A program made the translations under genes and the position numbers. Below are positions 1 through 31,690 of a DNA stretch of 64,000 nucleotides, piece after piece. Position 1 is the first letter of the stretch. The number at the start of each line of letters is the position of its first letter. The notes beneath the pieces were generated by a model, which worked only from the letters and a program-made list of their open reading frames with translations, did not search any database and was not told the DNA's origin. The DNA comes from Atrina japonica (taxonomy: Eukaryota > Mollusca > Bivalvia > Pterioida > Pinnidae): positions 1,661,489 through 1,725,488 of the forward strand of contig BROG01000077.1 of assembly GCA_030159075.1 (NCBI GenBank), read 5' to 3'.

Positions 1-18
1 CGCTAACCAGTAGCGGTA

Positions 19-21
<3 letters not shown>

Positions 22-112
<91 letters not shown>
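22..112. repeat. TA dinucleotide tract
   Basis: About 90 bp of (TA)n broken by one extra T-A step near 69. Confidence 0.98.
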
Positions 113-116
<4 letters not shown>

Positions 117-154
117 TCAGGTTTCACGGCTGATATTACATGTAGTTTATACTC

Positions 155-450
155 CAGTGAAACTTTATTTCTGAAAAGCAACAATTTTTCTTTACGATAA
201 GTAATTTGTTGACGTCATTTATACTATGAAAAAAAGAAGGGGAAAGTCGCTGCGAATGTCTTGTCATTTTACAAATAAAACTTGCTGTTTTCATGAAAAG
301 AAATCGTCACATTTAGAAAAATAGTCCATAGACTTCAATTCAAATGTTCAAAAGTTTACAATATACCATTGAGTATATGAGTCCGGCCAATTGATTTAAC
401 ATAAAAAGCTATGGGAAACTGCCGTTAGTTGACTCACAATACATGAATGA
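155..450 (+). repeat. Dispersed repeat, copy 1
   Basis: Matches 13945-14240 along its length, sharing blocks such as aagcaac.ttttttct, catagacttcaa and aaaagctatgggaaa. Diverged but collinear; no coding capacity. Confidence 0.8.
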
Positions 451-2142
451 TGAGGCTGCCATGGACCCAGACGGTACAGTAGACCCCCCTGCTATTACAC
501 GGCTACGCCCCTGATTTTGGTAAAAAGGTGCCTTTGAATCACTTTGACATCAATTGTTCAGTTGATTGGGGTTTTCCTTCAAATTTGTATTAATATACGT
601 TACGTACATTGTCGAAAAGAGAGCTATCACACTGCAGTTGCCCATCTTCCATGTCATGTTGAGTATGCACTACGCCGTTATAGTGACGTCATTATCGTAG
701 CGTCATCTATTGCACAACGATTCCCGCCGTTTATTTTGAGTGCACTAAAGTGGTTAGTTAAAAGTGCTTAGCGATTTCAAAATAATGCAACATGATCATA
801 TAGTTGTTGACAGAATTAACAAATGTCAGCGTTTATATTTAATTGGGAAAATATAATTCAGTCGTAACCCTCTGCTAATTTCTGTTACCGTCAGAGAAGA
901 TCAAGACAGGCCTGGGCCCGAAATCACCAAATTTACTCAGTTACTCAAGCTCAACTTTTATTCATTATTTTGACTATATAATCATTTGTAAAACTTCCAA
1001 ATTGAAGTGAAAAGGAAACGTATTAATATTTTACATCAGCCACATATAATTGTTTTCGTCACACTTATGATTTTCCTGTAAAAATGAATAAATACATTGA
1101 GTGTGGTACTCAAACTATTTTTTTAATATTTCGGCAGTTTTCTTCAGATGAGCAATAATTTTTATCATGATTTACAATTGTATATCGTCAATATACAAAC
1201 ATGTCCAGTTACAGAATAAATTTAGCGTGTTTTTATTCACCAGCGGTTTTACCAAAAAGTGACGTTATTTTTTGTAAATCAAAAAGTAAGAACATGAAAG
1301 TCCGTCCAGACTTAACCTGAGTGTTTTCCAGTGTGAGCTAAAACATGTATAGGCCTGTGCATGAGAGGTTATACCAGTTTATACGTAACGTAAAAAGAAA
1401 TAAAGTTTTTCGGAATATGTAGGGAATAATACGATGGCATAAAGAGATAGCCTAATTAGTTACGTCGACCAGGTGTGCTAATTAACTGCGTTATATTGAC
1501 AAAACGACTTAATTTTGACGACATATTTACATAAATTATGTCGACATAACCTAATATTTTTCTCAAGATATCAACATCTTCATATCCATGGCCTATGTTG
1601 ACATAATGTGACCAGATATATCAATATTCGGTAAGCCTAATTTAAAAGTCTGAGAAGTCTTTGTTCTGGAATCCAGAATTGATGATTATATAAAGTAAAT
1701 ATTTATTTTTTCAAGCATTTAAATAACCTTGTACAACTGTCTTTTTGCACAATAAATCAACGGAGGAAGTGCTAACATCACTACAGAATGTCAACTTGTC
1801 GACATAACTTCTTAACATGTCGATGGCAGCTTTATGCCATCGTCGAACGATGAAATATGAGGGCCAATATCGACTTTTAGTACAATGCAAAAGGGCGTTT
1901 ATAATATCAGCGATATAGAACGTCTTAGGCTTTATATATCGCTGATAATGACCATTCGATTCATTACTGGTTGATCCGGCGTTTATTTTTACTGATATAC
2001 ATGTATATGTAGGTCTAGGCCTTTTACCGGTTCTCTAAAATCTTTAAATTCAGTTATATTGCAGAACTTACTGTGAGTACGTTTTTGTTTGATTCGGTTT
2101 TCATTACAATAACAATGATGATAAAAATGAAATATCATTATC

Positions 2143-2249
<107 letters not shown>

Positions 2250-2599
2250 AAATAAAATAATCGTTGTCGCTCCGTTGCTCGTTGCAAAGTCACAAATTGA
2301 AAATAATTCCGTAACTTTATAACATTGCTATCCGGTATCGTACTTAATATTTGGGTTCATTTTTTGTTTCCGGTGTAGAGTTTCAGGAAATATTTAGTCC
2401 CCAGTTTTCCAAACACTATTTTAAACAGGTATTCGTTTTCTGTTAAGAGCTATTGATTCTCTTTTCCTTATTTTCTATAACTTTGTTTACTTTATGCGTT
2501 TAAATCATCTTGTTTAATATTGAGTGCATTCAACTGGCTTGTTGCTGTATATAGTCATAGATATACAAATGGTACTACATCGATGATGGAGGGTCCGTA

Positions 2600-2737
2600 G
2601 AATAACCGAAATGACACCTATTCACCGAAATGACGTTGTATTAACCGAAATGACACTATAATACACCGAAATAGTCTCACAAGAATGACCTAAATGACGG
2701 GGTATTAACCAAAATGACAGAGTATTAACCAAAATTA
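2600..2737. repeat. Minisatellite, about 20-bp unit
   Basis: Seven or so imperfect copies of a unit like ttaaccgaaatgacactata. Confidence 0.85.
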
Positions 2738-3407
2738 AAACTATGATATCATAATAAAGTAAACCGAAAATAAATGATAATCATTAATGAGAATCACAAG
2801 TAATAGCATCAATTTATGTTCTATTTAATTTAGAAAGAAAAATAATGCTTGTGTAGAATGAGAGCCAGTAAGAGGACACCTGTGCTTATATTTATTAATA
2901 AAGAAAATTAATCATATGACATGCATATTTAACTTAATTACTTTTGTTTATCATGACACCCAGTATGATCAGACTAATTAGAGTACAATAGAGTACTCTA
3001 CAGATTTTCAGTGTATTATTGAGTTGTAAGACTATATTTAGTTAAAAACTGGTAAAACATAGCACAAACATTCATATCCCATGTTTTATTTTCGGTACAA
3101 TATTATTAAAGTGTAACAATTTACCAGAAAAGACTCCAGTCTTGAGTTCGGATTTATGGTACGGAACCTAGTATGCATTTGTCCAGCATAAATTTGTTTC
3201 ATTTTTATCTATTCAAGTTTAACTGTATAAGTAAATGGAAAATATCATTTGAATAGCTGTATAATTGACCAAATATTCCAGGTGAGAATTCTTGTGTTTG
3301 TTTTTTCTTAATGTTGATATTTCTAATACCTGGTACATGGTACTGGTATTAATATTATGTTTTTTTTCTTTTAATCTTTACAGTAGCTGAGTTCTTTGAA
3401 ATAAAAA

Positions 3408-22304
<18,897 letters not shown>

Positions 22305-23269
22305 TATTATTATAGTATTTCAGCAGAGAGAGATTCTGTTGTCAGTTCTATTCAGATGTTTTACAGAGTAAATTTTCAGTTACACATCAGCAAATGTTTA
22401 TATCAATTATCTGTTTTGTAAATAATCAGTTACACATTGTTTAGTGTCTACAAATCAGTTTATGGTAAAATCTTTAGTATCACATTATCAAATGTTGCGG
22501 ACATCTATAATGTTTCTGTCTTTCCATTTTTTCAAGCATTTGTCACTTATTTGTAGATAACACCAATTTTAGGTGAAGGGCCATAAATTTTGACCAGTGC
22601 ATTGGACCAATGCATGGGATATTTTCCTCTGATATCATATCATGCTTACCATGACACAGATCATTTGTTTTTATTGCCATCTTAAGAAGTAATGACTGCT
22701 CACTTCCTTATGCTTGGAGCGACACAGAAACCCGTCAATATCTCCATAAAATATTCAGAATCCTGCCCTGGATGTAAACCCTAGACCACCTGTTTGTTCA
22801 GTGTAGTCCACCAGGAGTAAACAACAGCATAATATATTTCAATGTTAAACAACTAGTGTTTAGTTTACTATTGTACATTTATAATCCATGTCTTCCACTT
22901 AATTTGGGTGAAGTTGTAATTTTTCTCTCCCCCCCCCCTGGATTGAAGGCTATGCACATATTGTTCTCATATGAGCTTGATAATAGACAACTGAGTTATG
23001 TGAATTCAAAATCTTCAGGAATGGCTTAGCTCCATGGGTAACATGTTTCTTAAACATATCTTGATTTCAAAGTACAAATGTTGTCATTAAAATATCATTG
23101 AACCATACAAATAAGTGCAAGTTTGAAAAGTGTGAATACAGGAGGAAGGGGTATGTTTAAGTGCTATTGTAGTCATGGATATAAGAATGCAATTCATGTA
23201 TAGAGTAGAATAAAAAAGATCACTAAACTTTGCTCTTTTGATTTGTAGAGCTTGATACCATGATCTAAG

Positions 23270-23325
23270 TGTGAGAGAGAGAGAGTCAGATAGAGAGAGA
23301 GAGAGAATGATAGAGAGAGAGTGAG
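23270..23325. repeat. GA-rich tract
   Basis: Interrupted (GA)n, in the FRMD8 downstream region. Confidence 0.9.
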
Positions 23326-23357
23326 ATTTTGATTTTGTGGGTGATTTATGTCGTATA

Positions 23358-23512
23358 CAATAGAACCTGTCTCAAGAGACTGTCCATCTACTCCAGAAAT
23401 ATGGTCACTCAAGACAGGTGGTCTCTCGAAAGAGGGTTTTTATAGGATTATTTAACCAAGGTTTTCAGAATGGTGGGATTTTATGACAGTGGTCTTTCAA
23501 GACAAGTTCTAT
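23358..23512 (+). mobile_element. Pogo-like MITE (family M1), diverged
   Basis: caatagaacctgtctcaaga ... tttcaagacaagttcta, with internal acaggtggtctctcga. Likely within the FRMD8 3' UTR if the distal polyadenylation signal is used. Confidence 0.65.
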
Positions 23513-24145
23513 TTTTAACCATTTTCTAACTTAAATGCATGTGCTGAAAATTAATTTAGCGGTACAAGCCTGTACAAATGATAGAGAGATGGACAAACAG
23601 ACAGAATCTAGTGCAATAGAATAGAAATCTTTTTGTAAAAAATAATTTATGTATATAAAATCTAGATACATTGTTCTGTTTTATTTGATTAACAAAAGAA
23701 AATGTACTGATATTTGTGATCTTTTTTATATCAAATTACAAAAGAAGAAATATTCTCTTTGAAAATGTCATAACCTTGGGTGTGTTTTATCAATAATTTG
23801 TTGGTAGTAAGTTTAAAGTCTCAAGTTAATTCATCTTAAGACTAAACTTAGGACCGTTTTATCAACACTGCCCTAACTCGAGTCTTAGGGCATATTTGCT
23901 CATTTTCAAATTAGTTCTTGATTGTTGATGAATATTTTACCTAATAGAGAAATGATGACACTAAATAACGTAGGGTCTACGCAATACTTCTGGGTCGTTA
24001 CAACGTATATAGACTTAACCTGATTCGGTGGTAAATCACTAGTGTTAACTCTTTTTAAAATGGTCGCAAGTTTTATTCTAAGACTTAAAAGACCTTTTGT
24101 AACAGGGACCTCTGATATCTGGAGTAATCATACATCTTGTAAGTA

Positions 24146-24323
24146 CAGTGGAACCTATCCAGAAAGACCACTTCTTCTGCCATTGCAATGTGGTCTTACA
24201 AGATAAAGTGGTAAACAGATTTTATTTCAAGGATTATTGAACAAGGTACGGTAGTTATGAGAAGATGTTCTCCCAAGACAGGTGGTCTTTTATGATAGTG
24301 GTCTATCAAGACAGGTTCCACTG
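24146..24323 (+). mobile_element. Pogo-like MITE (family M1), well preserved
   Basis: cagtggaacctatccagaaa at the left; tcaagacaggttccactg at the right; exact TA on both flanks. Confidence 0.85.
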
Positions 24324-24970
24324 TATTGTAACAGGATTTATTACTGCAGTTATTTCATTTTACTTTAAATTTCAAACCAGGCATCTGATGTAATAAAAGC
24401 TTATGTAATACATGTATTTGTAACATTTTACTTGGAGTTATTTTTTGTATTACATAATAGGGTAGTTGTACCATTGTATTGGATGGTTTAAAACATTGCA
24501 TCAAAGTTGTAATTTAATACATGTATTTGTTATTATTCAACATTATGTTATAGTTTCACTATGATATCTGGAGTCAATTACAAAAAATGTTTTTATATTT
24601 TAAAACATTATAACAAACCTGAAATCTGGTAATTAAAATGGCTGTACAGGGATTTAATTATTTGGGTTGTAATTTATGTTTTTCGATCTCCAGACACGAT
24701 CGTGTTTTTTTGAATTTGTGGATGGGAAGAAGATAATTTCAATAACCCCAAAAGCAGTCTGTAATATATTTTAGTATACAGTCGAACCCAGGTCTATTGA
24801 AATTGATTTTTCTTTCAAATAAATGGGTTTCAAAACCAAATTATAAAGGTAATTAATACATGTACAGAAATCTGTCTTGGAAATCAAAATCATTTTAAAT
24901 AAAGCAGGATTTCCATGTTAAAAGGTTCAATATTAGTGAGTTCGACTGTATATTTAATTTGATTAAAAAC

Positions 24971-25070
24971 CAGGACCCAGTTGCACAACAGGTTGTTAAA
25001 TTTAATGGGAAGTTAACCAATGGTCTAACTGTAGGTTAAAATTAACAACCTGTTGTGCAACTGGGTCCTG
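24971..25070. mobile_element. 100-bp element with perfect 29-bp inverted ends
   Basis: 24971-24999 (caggacccagttgcacaaca...) is the exact reverse complement of 25042-25070. The interior is 42 bp. Looks like a young miniature inverted-repeat transposon or foldback. Confidence 0.85.
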
Positions 25071-26799
25071 TTCCCCATTTCTTAAATTCACAGATTTATT
25101 TATAACTGTTAATATATGTGATTTTGTAATGGTTATAAGTGTTATTTTATTACTGTTATAGTTATACAATGATATCTAATGTTATAAAACATTATATCAA
25201 AGTTGTAACCCTGATATCTGATGTTATTAGTGGTGATATCTAGTTTTATATAACACTTGTTTGCTTGTGTATGTAGGGTTTTGGTTTAATGGGTTGTGTG
25301 CTTAAAAAAAAACCGTTCTATAATAACACTACATTACCCGTAATATATATACTTTATGATTTTTACACAAATATGTATTATTTTTTTCTTTTTTGTAAGG
25401 ACTTTTTTTAAGTTTTGCAATAAATATTGTATACGATATTACTACTAGTTTTCAGTTTTCTATTTTTGAATTTTAGCCGGATTGCAAATATAGTCCGATA
25501 GATCTTTTTCAAGTTATTCCATTCTGTCTTGGTTCGTCATTATACATTTATAATAGTATGCAACTTCAGAGAAAAATGTGGGCACTATTACTTCCAGTTG
25601 AGCGTTTATTGCATATATGTCTTGGACTATGCAGTGCTAGACGCCAAATGTGAAAAGCAGCAAACAGGAAATTGATTAGACCTGTCATCTTTACAACAAA
25701 GAACATCTAATTGAATTTTAGATTTGAATTTTTCGTAGATAACTGAAAGAAGATATTATCGAATGTTACGAAGCCAGAAACAATTTTGCCCGACTTTCTG
25801 CTGAAGTCAGGTGATCTGAATACAAACTATTCTGGTAAATCTGAAGGAAATGGAACAACTCAGAAGTTAGCAGGGAGGAGTAACCTTTTGATTATCATAC
25901 GAATGATTCTTCTCTTTTTTCTGTTATGTCAAGCTTTATAGGAAAAATGTTTTATTCCTGACTGGATACTCATGGTTAAACTCTTGCCAGCGTTAGTTTA
26001 ATGTTGATATGTTTTATAACCTAAAATTCAAATTTGTCCAGGTCAAGATGGGGTTCATGAGACTTCATCCTGCCAGGTGATATGGATATTGACTATACCT
26101 GCCAATGTTTGTCTGTGTTAAGCCGTTGTGTAAGTTCACGAGTGGAGGACAATAGTTGAATATGACCTTCATTCTTTTACCTTTGACCTTGACATTCAGA
26201 TTTCAGTTGTATTTACATTATACGATGGTTTTGAAATATAAAGTTTCATAATTTAGCCCTTTTCATCTTCTTTGACCAATGAAATAACACAAGACAAGAA
26301 CCGGTATTAGAACTTTTATTGTCCAATTTATTTATTTTTTTTACATCAATTACAAAATTCTAAAAATTTTGCAGCTAGTGGCACACTTTACAAAAAACTT
26401 GGTAGCCAAGTAAATTATTGGTGAAATATCAAACTCCTTATAGACACACCAAAGGATTTCAAGTCAAAGAAATTTTAAATACAGTTCCAAATATATCATC
26501 ACAATAAATACAAGAATAGAATACAGTTCCAAACATGTAATCACTAGATCTATTGATGAATCAAAGTACTGACACAAGTTGATGGCAATTGTAAGTTTTA
26601 ATGAGATATAATACACTCAGTATACTGAATACTTTTTCGGTAAAATTAGGTTTTACAAAAAAAGTAACTATAAATCGGGTCAGACATTTGGCCAAACTGA
26701 TGGCTTATTTATTATGCAACAAACTACATAGATCAGTGATATGCTTTTAAAATCTTGTGCTTAGAAGAAGCAAAAATATTATTACAGTGATTTAATGAT

Positions 26800-28165
26800 A
26801 CACCAAGACAGATATTATCACTAAGATCTAATGATACACCAAGACAGATGCGATCACTAAGATCTAATGATACACTAAGATAGCTGTTATCACTGTGATC
26901 TAATGATACACTAAGACACTGTTATCACTGTGATCTAATGATACAATAAGACAGCTGTTATCACTGTGATTTAATGATACACTAAGACAGCTGTTATCAC
27001 TGTGATCTAATGATACAATAAGAGCTGTTATTAGTGATTTAATGATACATCAAGACAGCTGTTATCACTGTGCGGTGTGTGGGAACAAACACATAGATCA
27101 GGGATATGCGTAGGGGGGCGGTAGTTGGGCAGGGAGGTGGGAAGAGGGCCGGTTAGCTTGTGCTTAGAAGAAGCAAAAAGGGTTGTTTAGTAGGTATTAC
27201 AGTGATTTGGTGTTCGTAATGATACACCAAGAGTGGTTGTGGACAGATATTATCACTGTGGGTCGAAGACTAATGATACACCAAGACAGATGCTGTTTTC
27301 GTGTATCTTCGACTAAGATCTAATGCGGTCGTTCGGGGTTTGGTCTTTGTGTTGATACACGTCGTTTTTGTAAGATAAGAGGCTGTTTATGGTGTTGTGT
27401 GTTCGTCGTACCGCGACGTGATCTAATGATGGTGTTTTGGGATTGGGACACTAAGACGAGCTGTTATCACTGTGATCGTAATGAATATTGCGGCAACCCG
27501 GTGGGGTGAAGACCTGTTGGTCGTGGTGTTATTAGTGATCTGTTGTATCACGATTTGTGTGTTTGGGTGTGGTGTTGTATGTTAATGATACACTGTGGTT
27601 GTTGGGGGGGTGTGTGGTTGGTTGTGTGTGGGGGAAGACAGCTGTTATCACTGTGATTGTTGTTGTTGTGTACTAATGAGTGTGTTGTTTTTTGGTTATA
27701 GTTTTTCCGGGTTTCGTTGTTGGGTTATTTGTGGTAGTTGTGTAGTGGTTGTTTGTTTTTGTGTGGGGGCGTGTGTTTGTTCATCTTTAGTGAGCAATAA
27801 GACTGTTATTAATTTTTAGTGATGTTCTTAATGATACATCGTTAGTTGTTTAGACAGTTGCTGTTATCACTTGTTGTAGTATTTGTTGATGTTTTTTTTT
27901 TTGGTGTGGTGTGTCGTCTTGCCAGTCTTACCTTTTTTGTTTTTTTTTTTTTTCGTGGTTTTCTTGGTTTGTGTTTGGTATTGTTGGTTTGTTGTGTTTT
28001 TGTTGTTTTTGCGATCTAATGATACACCAAGACAGTTGTTATAGCTTTGATCTAATGATACAATAAGACAGCTGTTATCACTATGATCTAATGATACACC
28101 AAGACAACTGTTATCACTGTGATCTAATGATACACTAAGATGGCTGTTATCATTGGGATCTGAAA
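26800..28165. repeat. 36-bp minisatellite, broken by a G/T-rich block
   Basis: Clean units (gatctaatgatacaccaaga cagctgttatcactgt) at 26810-27070 and 28013-28165. In between, fragments of the same array and of its left flank reappear separated by unrelated G/T-rich sequence. Confidence 0.9.
27070..28012. other. G/T-rich scrambled copy of 26728-27060 (possible assembly fault)
   Basis: Short islands in the same order as the preceding sequence (acatagatcag.gatatgc, cttgtgcttagaagaagcaa, tattacagtgattt, aatgatacaccaaga) are separated by filler made almost only of G and T, unlike anything else in the window. Confidence 0.75.
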
Positions 28166-31100
28166 TATCATCAACAATGATCAAGGGGAAGAACTTGTTA
28201 ATTTGTTACAGATAAACAAAACATTTACTCATGAAGCCTGATCTCTGGGGGGGGGGATGAATTGTCAGATCAACTGCATTATGTTTTGAAAGCTGTACTT
28301 CAGTTTTAAAGCTTTTTATTCCACATAAAAGTTGAACCTCTTCCTGATTATTTCTTGGAAGACCTAGATTATCACTTGATACTTTTACATACAGTTACTC
28401 CATCTTGACAACACACAGGAGTGTAAAAGTATGATTATATTTTATCTGAGAAACTTCCTTTAAGTTGTGGTTTGAAATCAGAATTCAAGATATCACAATT
28501 AAAATTTAGAACTTGAACTAGGTGTCCATTTTGAAATGTACTCAAGAAAAAATACTTGTCTGGTGTTCTCCTCTACATTGACAAACAACAAATAAATCTT
28601 TGATTGGGAAACAAAAATACGCTAGTTATCTCAAATTTCCAGATATCTTGAAAAAATAACGAGGATCCAATGAATTTTGAGATAACAAGATTCAACTGTA
28701 ATTGTATATAAAACGGATTCAAACTTACGATTATCAACATACTTTTATTGATCTAAACTTACAATTATCAACATACTTTTATCCATTAAAAATTGTTAAA
28801 TCTGGTTAACTTACAGTTGTGTTACCTAAATTCGGGGTATCCCAGTAAACATGGTATTTTTCTGTATGCTATGTTAGCTCACCCAGAGGACATAATGGCA
28901 TACCTCTTGGGAATTTTTTAATCATCTGTTATCAAAGAATATACCGGGAGAAAAGTATTGTTGTGATAAAGTGACCGTGTGGAGAAGGCACGATACATTT
29001 CACTGTCCCGTCATATTTTGCTGTGCAGGTCAGGGGATCATGCAAGACATTAACACAACAACATGTGAGGAAAAAAATAAACATGAATAAATGATAAACA
29101 ATGAGTTATATAGAATACAAAAATATATAGTTATTCACTTTCAAAATCTCTCTGAAAATGTATGATTGTGATTGAAATATATGAATGGCAAGTGTTGAAA
29201 TATATATCTGTTATATCCACTACCATGAAAACTAGTGTTACATTTTATATTTACCTCTCATTGCTGACCCAGTTATCATGTAGACATGAACAACATTGAA
29301 TTTTTGGCATGAAATAAACAAGGCAAGTCTACTTGATTACTCTGTTTCACACTACAATAAAGACCGCTCAGGGGGGAATTACAAAAACAGTCTTTATAGA
29401 CAGATGGTCTTTTTACACAGGGTCACATGTGATATTATGAAATCCAAGGTATCGGAGATGACTTTCATTATTTCCAACTACATATTTCTTACCTGGTTGG
29501 ATGTTTCATTTAGTAATTAAATGTATATTGTATTTATTTTCTAAAATGATTTTCCAAACTTTAGGGTCTGGAAAATTTTCATTTTTTTTAAAATGCCTAA
29601 TTGGAAATTTTTGCATATTTTGGGGAAAATACAAGCCATATTTGCATTGGGAAGGGTCCTGTGACTGGACTAAAAATAGGCATAGGAAAATCACTGTAAC
29701 TAATACATGTATAACACGTAAATAATGAGAATAAGAAATAATTCAATGTTTAAAGTAAAATTAATTTATGATGTAATTGAATTATATACATGTACATTGA
29801 GGATATTGCACATTATTAAAACTGAGACAAATATCTAAAATGTGCTCAAAGTCGTTGGTCTGTCTTGTTAAGTCACACAGAAGTGTAAGAATATACAGAA
29901 AGTTGTAGATCATGTAGAGAGATGAATTTTATTTTATTTTCATTTTATTTGACATAATCCAATGTAACGAGCACCGGTGATTTTACTTTGGATTGTGGTG
30001 TTGACTTGCTAATCAATAAGATAGGATGTAAGACAATTACCCCATTCCTTTCCAGAATACGAGAAAACAATTCATCAGTCGTTCAGCTATGATATTTAAA
30101 TGCTCCTATTTGTAAAAACACCTAGTCACAAAGTGTGTCCTTTCTGAAATTTTTCTTTTTAGTCTTAGTCTTTTGCCAACTAAGTAATCATCACCGGAAA
30201 CTTAAGGTCATTAATTGATGATCAAAAACAATACATCAATCAGTCAGCGATGATTATAAGTTCCTGGTTGTAAAAGCACCCTGTCATAAAGTACGTCTGG
30301 GTGTCTAATTACTATCCAGGGGGGTTAATTGACACCTACAGGTGTGTTGTGACTGTCAAAACATCGTATATTGCATATATTGTTGTTGATTAGGTCTCAA
30401 ATTGTCCCGCGAGAATTATCTACAAGTTATCTCCAGTCCACGAGTAGTAAGTGTGTAAGCAGTCACTATACGCAAGTAGGACAACTACCAGCAGACAAAA
30501 TACAGCGGTCGTCAGTCACTTAAGGCAGATGGTCACTATATAAGGGGTAAATATATAGTAATTCTCCAGGGGTGGTCCAAATACGGTCGTTATGGACAGG
30601 AAGTCGTTATATGAGGGGGGTCGCTAAGGCAAGTTTAACTGTATTTAATTCTTATAACTGTGTTGAAATAGAAAAATTTACTCATATGTAAAATATATAC
30701 ACAAATCCGAGTAAACCAGGTTACACTCAAAATAGCAGCTCAAATTTCTGGGGCCTAAATTTTCAGCCGATGAATTTCTGGGATATTTGATTTTTTTCTG
30801 GCATACATTACAGTGCATTGAATAATTAGCTATTCTTGTAAAAATTTAAATCATATTTGTGGCAGAGCATTTTTTAATCGAATATAAAACTGACAATTGT
30901 ATCAAACTAACAACAATAATATACATAACTCTCAAATATGTACAGTCAAACTTGCATTTAAGACCAAGTCTGTATAAAGGGCACCTGCCTATAAAGGTTA
31001 TTCAAACATAACCTTTGTTAATTTTTTTTTATAACAATTAATTCTCTTTATAAAGGCTGCCTGCCTATAACAGCTACTTTTCTCTGTTCCCTTGATTGGC

Positions 31101-31690
31101 TTTTATAAACCAGTTGTTCTATGTTATTCTAAACATCTATTTCATATGATAAAATAAACTTAGACAAAATCTTAAAATCATGCATAGCTTGGTCTTTGTT
31201 CCATGGTATGTTAACTTTATCGAGTTCGGCTGACCCTTTTGCACAATCTGTTTCCTGTTTGACAGAGCTTTTAGATTCATGTATGTACAAGTCATATTCA
31301 TATGTACATAAAATTCTATATTCTTATCATAAAAATTCAGCTTATAATGTTTTTTTTTCTTCATTTCAAAGATATCAATCAACTCTTCTTATTGCATTTT
31401 CTGTTCCAGTAATTATCCCCCTTTGATGTAGTTTTTCTGGTGCTACACGGAAACTGCCAAGTATAAAATTATATGTTAAATCAATGGAAAGTTACTTAAC
31501 TTTAAAAACTTGAAAAATGTGATATGAATTGAATGTCAAGTCATAGTAATTTGTACAATATAATCTATTTCACATTTTGAAGTGTTATTTTTTCAGGAAA
31601 AAAAAAAGAAGAGAAAGAACTTATACTCACTTTCACACACACATACACAGGGTTATTAAGTCATGTATTATCTTATGTTGTGAAAGTATA

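Larger units (their letters stand above)
22305..26300 (+). other. Probable FRMD8 3' UTR and downstream flank
   Basis: No open frame resembling a protein. AATAAA on this strand occurs at 23209-23214 and 25419-25424; either could end the FRMD8 transcript, and I cannot choose between them. The stretch holds a short GA tract, three inverted-repeat elements (23358, 24146, 24971) and otherwise AT-rich unique sequence. Confidence 0.4.

Noticed and set aside
1966..1985. tactggttgatccggc, resembling the start of 18S rRNA
   Set aside because: The match is a few bases and the following sequence is nothing like rRNA.
27595..28184. Frames of 74 and 105 codons
   Set aside because: They lie in the G/T-rich scrambled block; Cys/Val/Gly-rich or Lys/Asn-rich peptides reflect base composition.
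28932..29020. Candidate 3' exon of the vWA/MIB gene (acceptor cctgcacag)
   Set aside because: In the phase required by the preceding donor it stops after two codons; the open frame has the wrong phase and no WWE-like residues.
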